Below the pieces are notes generated by a model. The model was not told the DNA's origin, did not search any database, and saw only the letters and a program-made list of their open reading frames with translations. A DNA stretch of 8,347 bases, taken from the NCBI GenBank assembly GCA_002337005.1, contig DDFD01000072.1:1-8347 (forward strand), read 5' to 3'. Of this stretch, positions 5,442 through 8,347 are shown one piece after another. Both the position numbers and the translations under genes were made by a program. The stretch comes from Flavobacteriales bacterium UBA1937. GTDB taxonomy: Bacteria; Bacteroidota; Bacteroidia; Flavobacteriales; Weeksellaceae. Positions within the stretch are counted from its first letter, which is position 1, and each line of letters begins with the position of its first letter.

Positions 5442-6772
5442 TGAAGCCCAAATTACCTTATCAAATCAGGAAAAGTCAATTCTATGCTTTAACCATTTTT
5501 GGTGGAACAATATTAATTTCTCATTTAGCATTCAATCATTTTAAGGCTAACACGGAAAGTAATTTTCCAAAAATTGAGTTTTTAAGCACTAAAAATCATG
5601 AAGTTATATTAAGTGAATTTGATCCTAATTCACTAGACGAAAAACAATGGATGCAACTAGGTTTTTCTGAGAAACAAGTAAAAACCATTTTAAAATATAA
5701 AAATATTGTTGGTGGAAATTTTTTATCAAAAGAACAATTGAAAAAATGTTACGCCATTGCTGAAGAAAAATTCATAGAGTTAGAACCTTACATTCTTTTA
5801 CCTGAAACCTCATCTTCAAAAGAGTTTTACACAAAAAAGCATCAAAATTACGAGAAAAAAACACTCAAAATTAATGGAAAATTTAATCCAGATTTATATT
5901 CTGAAAATGACTGGCAAAAAATAGGTTTTTCTGAAAAACAAGCTGCTGCAATAGTAAAATATAAAAATTTTTTAGGTGGAAGTTTCTTGAGTAAAGAAAA
6001 ATTTAAAGAATGTTTTATTATTAATGATGAAAATTACAAAAAGCTCTATCCTTACCTTATTTTGCCTGAAAAAACACCCGAAAATAAACAAAATAATAAA
6101 AATTTAGCTTTTGAAAAGCCAAGAATCAAGTATTTTCCATTTAATCCTAATGAATTAAATGCGGAAGGTTGGCAAAAGTTGGGTTTCAGCGAAAAACAAG
6201 CACAAGTGATTGTAAATTATAGAGATAGAAATTTGAAAGGTAGTTTTAAATCATTAGATGATATAGAAAAATGTTTTGTAATTTCTGCTGAAAAATTCAA
6301 TGAAATGAAGCCTTTCATCAGATTATCAATCTCTGAATTTACAGAACATAATAATACACCTAACGCAAAACCCTCGGTTCCTAAAACTGATTTTAGTAAA
6401 ACTAACCTCAACAAAATTACTTACGCACAGCTAATAGAATTTGGTTTTGATGAAAAATCTGCTGGCAGTTTTATTGGATTTAGAAATAAATTAGGAGGTT
6501 TTGTAGAAGAGTTTCAAGTTTTAGACACCTATAATATTGACAAAAATTTAGCGGAAAAACTAATTAAAATTTCTCCGCTTGAGAATGATTACATTCAAAA
6601 ATACAATCTATTAGATGCTCCTGAAAGTTGGTTAAAAAACCATCCTTATTTTAGATATTATGCAGATAAAATAATGTATCTGAGAGTAACTTTTACTAAT
6701 GAAAAAGAGATATTCAAAAAATTAAAAGCAAAACCAGAAGATGAAGCTAAAATGAAACTTTATTTAAAATAG
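5441..6772 (+). CDS. Membrane-anchored protein with five helix-hairpin-helix-like units
   Basis: This 443-residue protein has one N-terminal membrane segment (about 15-31, after a basic N-terminus), so the rest is probably periplasmic. Behind it are helix-hairpin-helix-like units at about 60-121, 148-210, 234-296, 321-381 and a degenerate fifth at 394-443. Units 1-3 share the plan F-D/N-P, W--LGFSEKQ, Y-K/R, GG/KG-F, then a Cys (C103, C191, C278), ending with PYI/L-LPE or PFIRL. Unit 4 has GFDEKSA and LGGF but Thr at the Cys place; unit 5 keeps HPYFRYYADKI. HhH motifs of this sort occur in ComEA-like DNA-uptake proteins, which bind DNA without sequence preference, so exported DNA binding is a reasonable hypothesis; protein-protein contact is the alternative. 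It follows merR by 63 bp and ends 1 bp from the convergent gene. The ATG at 5441 is preferred because it gives a normal basic-then-hydrophobic anchor. Confidence 0.85.
   Translation: MKPKLPYQIRKSQFYALTIFGGTILISHLAFNHFKANTESNFPKIEFLSTKNHEVILSEFDPNSLDEKQWMQLGFSEKQVKTILKYKNIVGGNFLSKEQLKKCYAIAEEKFIELEPYILLPETSSSKEFYTKKHQNYEKKTLKINGKFNPDLYSENDWQKIGFSEKQAAAIVKYKNFLGGSFLSKEKFKECFIINDENYKKLYPYLILPEKTPENKQNNKNLAFEKPRIKYFPFNPNELNAEGWQKLGFSEKQAQVIVNYRDRNLKGSFKSLDDIEKCFVISAEKFNEMKPFIRLSISEFTEHNNTPNAKPSVPKTDFSKTNLNKITYAQLIEFGFDEKSAGSFIGFRNKLGGFVEEFQVLDTYNIDKNLAEKLIKISPLENDYIQKYNLLDAPESWLKNHPYFRYYADKIMYLRVTFTNEKEIFKKLKAKPEDEAKMKLYLK
5618..6769 (+). repeat. Coding repeat array: five diverged HhH units
   Basis: The units map to 5618-5803, 5882-6070, 6140-6328, 6401-6583 and 6620-6769. 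Similarity is still visible in the DNA of units 1 and 2: both contain AGGTTTTTCTGA-AAACAAG and AAAATATAAAAAT followed by GGTGGAA. This suggests duplication within the gene. Starts of units 1-4 are spaced by about 87 residues. Confidence 0.7.
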
Positions 6773-6773
6773 C

Positions 6774-7583
6774 TTAATTTCCTGTTTGTGCTAATTGTGC
6801 AGTGATGTATATTTTTGCCATTTCGGTATTTAGGTTATTACAATTGTTAGACGCAGAACCACCATAGGTAATATTGGTATAATTATTAGACATTTTCGGC
6901 AGATTATAAGCATATACTTTTACTGTATGATTGCCAATAGATAGATTTTCAAAAACACCAGAAAGATTAAATTTTTTCCAAAGACAAGTTGCATTGGTAG
7001 AATATGCATTAAATTTTCTTACAATTTTTAGTTTATCTACACCTCCTTCGTTTACAAAAACACCGATGGCAAACTGATAAGAAGAGGCATTATCTGTATT
7101 ATTAATTTGAGACATTCCTTCTACCGTAACCAGATTGGTATTAGTAGTTTTGGTTACATTAATCACGGTAGAAACATTAAGGTCTGTCCATCCTGTGGTT
7201 CCTGTATTTAGTGTAAAAGTAGGCATGCTATTAGGAAATGTAGTGACTGTAGTTTTGGAACTAGAATTGCCAACAAAATTTTTAGTTACATCTATTATAG
7301 CATCTGCATCTGTAGCTTCAAACATTTTGCTCCAGCTGTTCTGAGACCAAAAATTAAATTTCCCGGTAGTAAGATTATAAAAAATTACACTTTCTACAGG
7401 AGAAGCAATATTAGAACCAGAGCTCATTCTAGGCATTAAAAAACCTTTATTATTATCTGCAATTTGTAAAATTGCTGAATCATCTGGTTTATTATATAGT
7501 GCTGCATTAGTAGTAATAAGAACTTGTGCAAGACTACAATTAAAAAATGCGACTAGACATAGGACGTATAAAAACTTTTTCAT
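6774..7583 (-). CDS. Exported two-domain protein, paralog of its upstream neighbour
   Basis: I place the start at the ATG at 7583, giving 269 residues, because it opens a proper signal peptide (MKKFLYVLCLVAFFNCSLAQ) and leaves a 4-nt gap after the upstream stop. In-frame ATGs at 7598 and 7625 would add an unlikely extension and overlap the neighbour. Cleavage is probably near SLA-Q; FFNC (C16) could also be read as a poor lipobox. Residues about 21-90 form a module often seen at the N-terminus of Bacteroidota surface proteins: KPDDSAILQI, then GFLMPRM, IASPVESVIFYN and FNFWSQNSW. A Ser/Thr/Asn-rich linker leads to a beta-rich C-terminal domain (about 130-269) with WTDL, LVTVEGM, GNHTVKVYAYN, ITYGG and cysteines C200 and C248. 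I do not recognise a function. No type IX secretion tail is apparent. It is the downstream member of an apparent operon and converges on the HhH gene. Confidence 0.82.
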   Translation of the reverse strand: MKKFLYVLCLVAFFNCSLAQVLITTNAALYNKPDDSAILQIADNNKGFLMPRMSSGSNIASPVESVIFYNLTTGKFNFWSQNSWSKMFEATDADAIIDVTKNFVGNSSSKTTVTTFPNSMPTFTLNTGTTGWTDLNVSTVINVTKTTNTNLVTVEGMSQINNTDNASSYQFAIGVFVNEGGVDKLKIVRKFNAYSTNATCLWKKFNLSGVFENLSIGNHTVKVYAYNLPKMSNNYTNITYGGSASNNCNNLNTEMAKIYITAQLAQTGN

Positions 7584-7587
7584 AAGA

Positions 7588-8347
7588 TTAAAATTCATAA
7601 GGTTGGTTAACAAAAATAGTAGCACTTAGTTTAGCTTCGTCATCAGAAATATTAGTACAAGACGATGAAGGATTCTTACCTCCGAACGTTATACTTAGAT
7701 CATTTTGTGAGGTAGTAACCGTTCTATTTCTGATTGCAAATTTTATAGTATGATTTCCTGTAGTCAAATTATTTGTTACGGCGTATATTGTAAATTCTCT
7801 AAAAGAGCATGTTTGATCAAAATCGATAGATATTGGTTTAATATCTACTAATTTATTATCTACAAAAAAACCAAAACTAGCAACTGCTCTACCAGATGAA
7901 GAAGAATTATTGGCGTGTACCATCCCTGAAAGTGTAATTATCAATTGATTATTCGCTCTATCTATGATAATATTTTTAGTAAGTTCTGTTACTTCTGTCC
8001 AAGTAGGATTGGCGGTAATATTTTCGCCAAGATTATGATTAGCTTCACCATAAAATTGGTTTGAGGATTTATTAAATGTATATTTATTTTGAGATACAGC
8101 AGAATAATATCTTGTATGGTTTATTATATTAGACTGGTTAATTTCATTGATAAAATAATCCCATTTAGCTCCATTCCAATAATAATAACCTTGCTTACCA
8201 TATAAATTAGTATTGGTATTATAAACGATTAAAGATTCTTTGGGATTAGGAATGGTAGTAGTATCTGTATAGCTAGATATACTTACATTAGGCATTGTGA
8301 TTCCCATATTTTCACTATATACATCTAAAGTGGAAGAAGGGTTAGGA
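7588..8347 (-). CDS. Exported two-domain protein, 5' end beyond window (partial)
   Basis: The reading frame stays open to the right edge, so this is the C-terminal 252 residues or so of a longer protein. The ATG at 8307 is internal: the codons before it read PNPSSTLDVYSEN, continuous with MGITMPNV, and this matches the same module in the neighbour (KPDDSAILQI then GFLMPRM). By that alignment about 30 residues, including a signal peptide, should be missing. The module goes on with IPNPKESLIVYNT and GYYYWNGAKWDYF. After a variable linker comes a beta-rich domain with WTEV, LIITLSGM, FGFFVDNK, GNHTIKFAIRN and ITFGG. Cysteines in QTCSFREF and SSSCTNI lie 50 residues apart, matching the pair 48 apart in the downstream paralog. 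The stop is 4 nt before the next gene, so the two are almost certainly co-transcribed. Function unknown. Confidence 0.83.
   Translation of the reverse strand, partial: PNPSSTLDVYSENMGITMPNVSISSYTDTTTIPNPKESLIVYNTNTNLYGKQGYYYWNGAKWDYFINEINQSNIINHTRYYSAVSQNKYTFNKSSNQFYGEANHNLGENITANPTWTEVTELTKNIIIDRANNQLIITLSGMVHANNSSSSGRAVASFGFFVDNKLVDIKPISIDFDQTCSFREFTIYAVTNNLTTGNHTIKFAIRNRTVTTSQNDLSITFGGKNPSSSCTNISDDEAKLSATIFVNQPYEF

Noticed and set aside
6217..6414. Open frame of 65 codons on the minus strand
   Set aside because: It is antisense to HhH unit 3 and the following linker and has no sign of its own promoter or motif.
7135..7344. Open frame of 69 codons on the plus strand
   Set aside because: It is antisense to the well-supported exported-protein gene, gives a low-complexity Val/Leu product and has no promoter box.
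7584..7625. Longer N-terminus for the downstream paralog, starting at 7625 or 7598
   Set aside because: It would overlap the upstream gene and put 5-14 extra residues before a normal signal peptide; the ATG at 7583 fits better.
8305..8307. ATG at 8307 as the start of the upstream paralog
   Set aside because: The frame is open to the window edge and the upstream codons (PNPSSTLDVYSEN) continue the conserved module, so this Met is internal.

Overview
The window looks like chromosomal DNA from an AT-rich member of the Bacteroidota, most likely class Flavobacteriia (possibly the Chryseobacterium/Cloacibacterium side; this is inference, not an alignment). Three things point there: promoters that fit the Bacteroidota primary-sigma pattern (TTG, 17-23 nt, TAnnTTTG) instead of the Proteobacterial -35/-10; start codons without good Shine-Dalgarno sequences; and a six-S1-domain ribosomal protein S1 plus exported Asn/Ser/Thr-rich proteins of types common in that phylum.

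Left part (1-2695): a small protein with a plausible transglutaminase-like Cys-His-Asp triad (minus) lies downstream of rpsA (ribosomal protein S1, minus). A strong intrinsic terminator separates them. rpsA is preceded by two overlapping Bacteroidota-type promoters and a leader of roughly 90-115 nt. Middle (2696-5032): a DbpA-like DEAD-box RNA helicase (plus) starts directly behind a perfect TAnnTTTG box, so its mRNA may be leaderless or nearly so. It converges on an SMP-30/gluconolactonase-family lipoprotein gene (minus), and the two share a bidirectional terminator hairpin. The lipoprotein gene is divergent from merR.

Right part (5033-8347): a one-domain MerR-type regulator is followed on the same strand by a membrane-anchored protein made of five helix-hairpin-helix-like units. 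An 8-bp-arm inverted repeat lies exactly at that gene's start codon. The HhH gene ends one base from the end of an oppositely oriented two-gene set encoding paralogous exported proteins; the upstream one of these is cut by the window edge. Each paralog has an N-terminal module of a kind frequent in Bacteroidota surface proteins and a C-terminal beta-rich domain with a conserved cysteine pair.

rpsA and the DbpA-like helicase are both translation/ribosome genes. The rest mainly concerns the cell envelope. I see no mobile element, CRISPR array, tRNA or rRNA, and no frameshifted gene. No clear new multi-gene system is visible. The most promising leads are the Cys-His-Asp protein, the paralog pair, and the palindrome between merR and the HhH gene.
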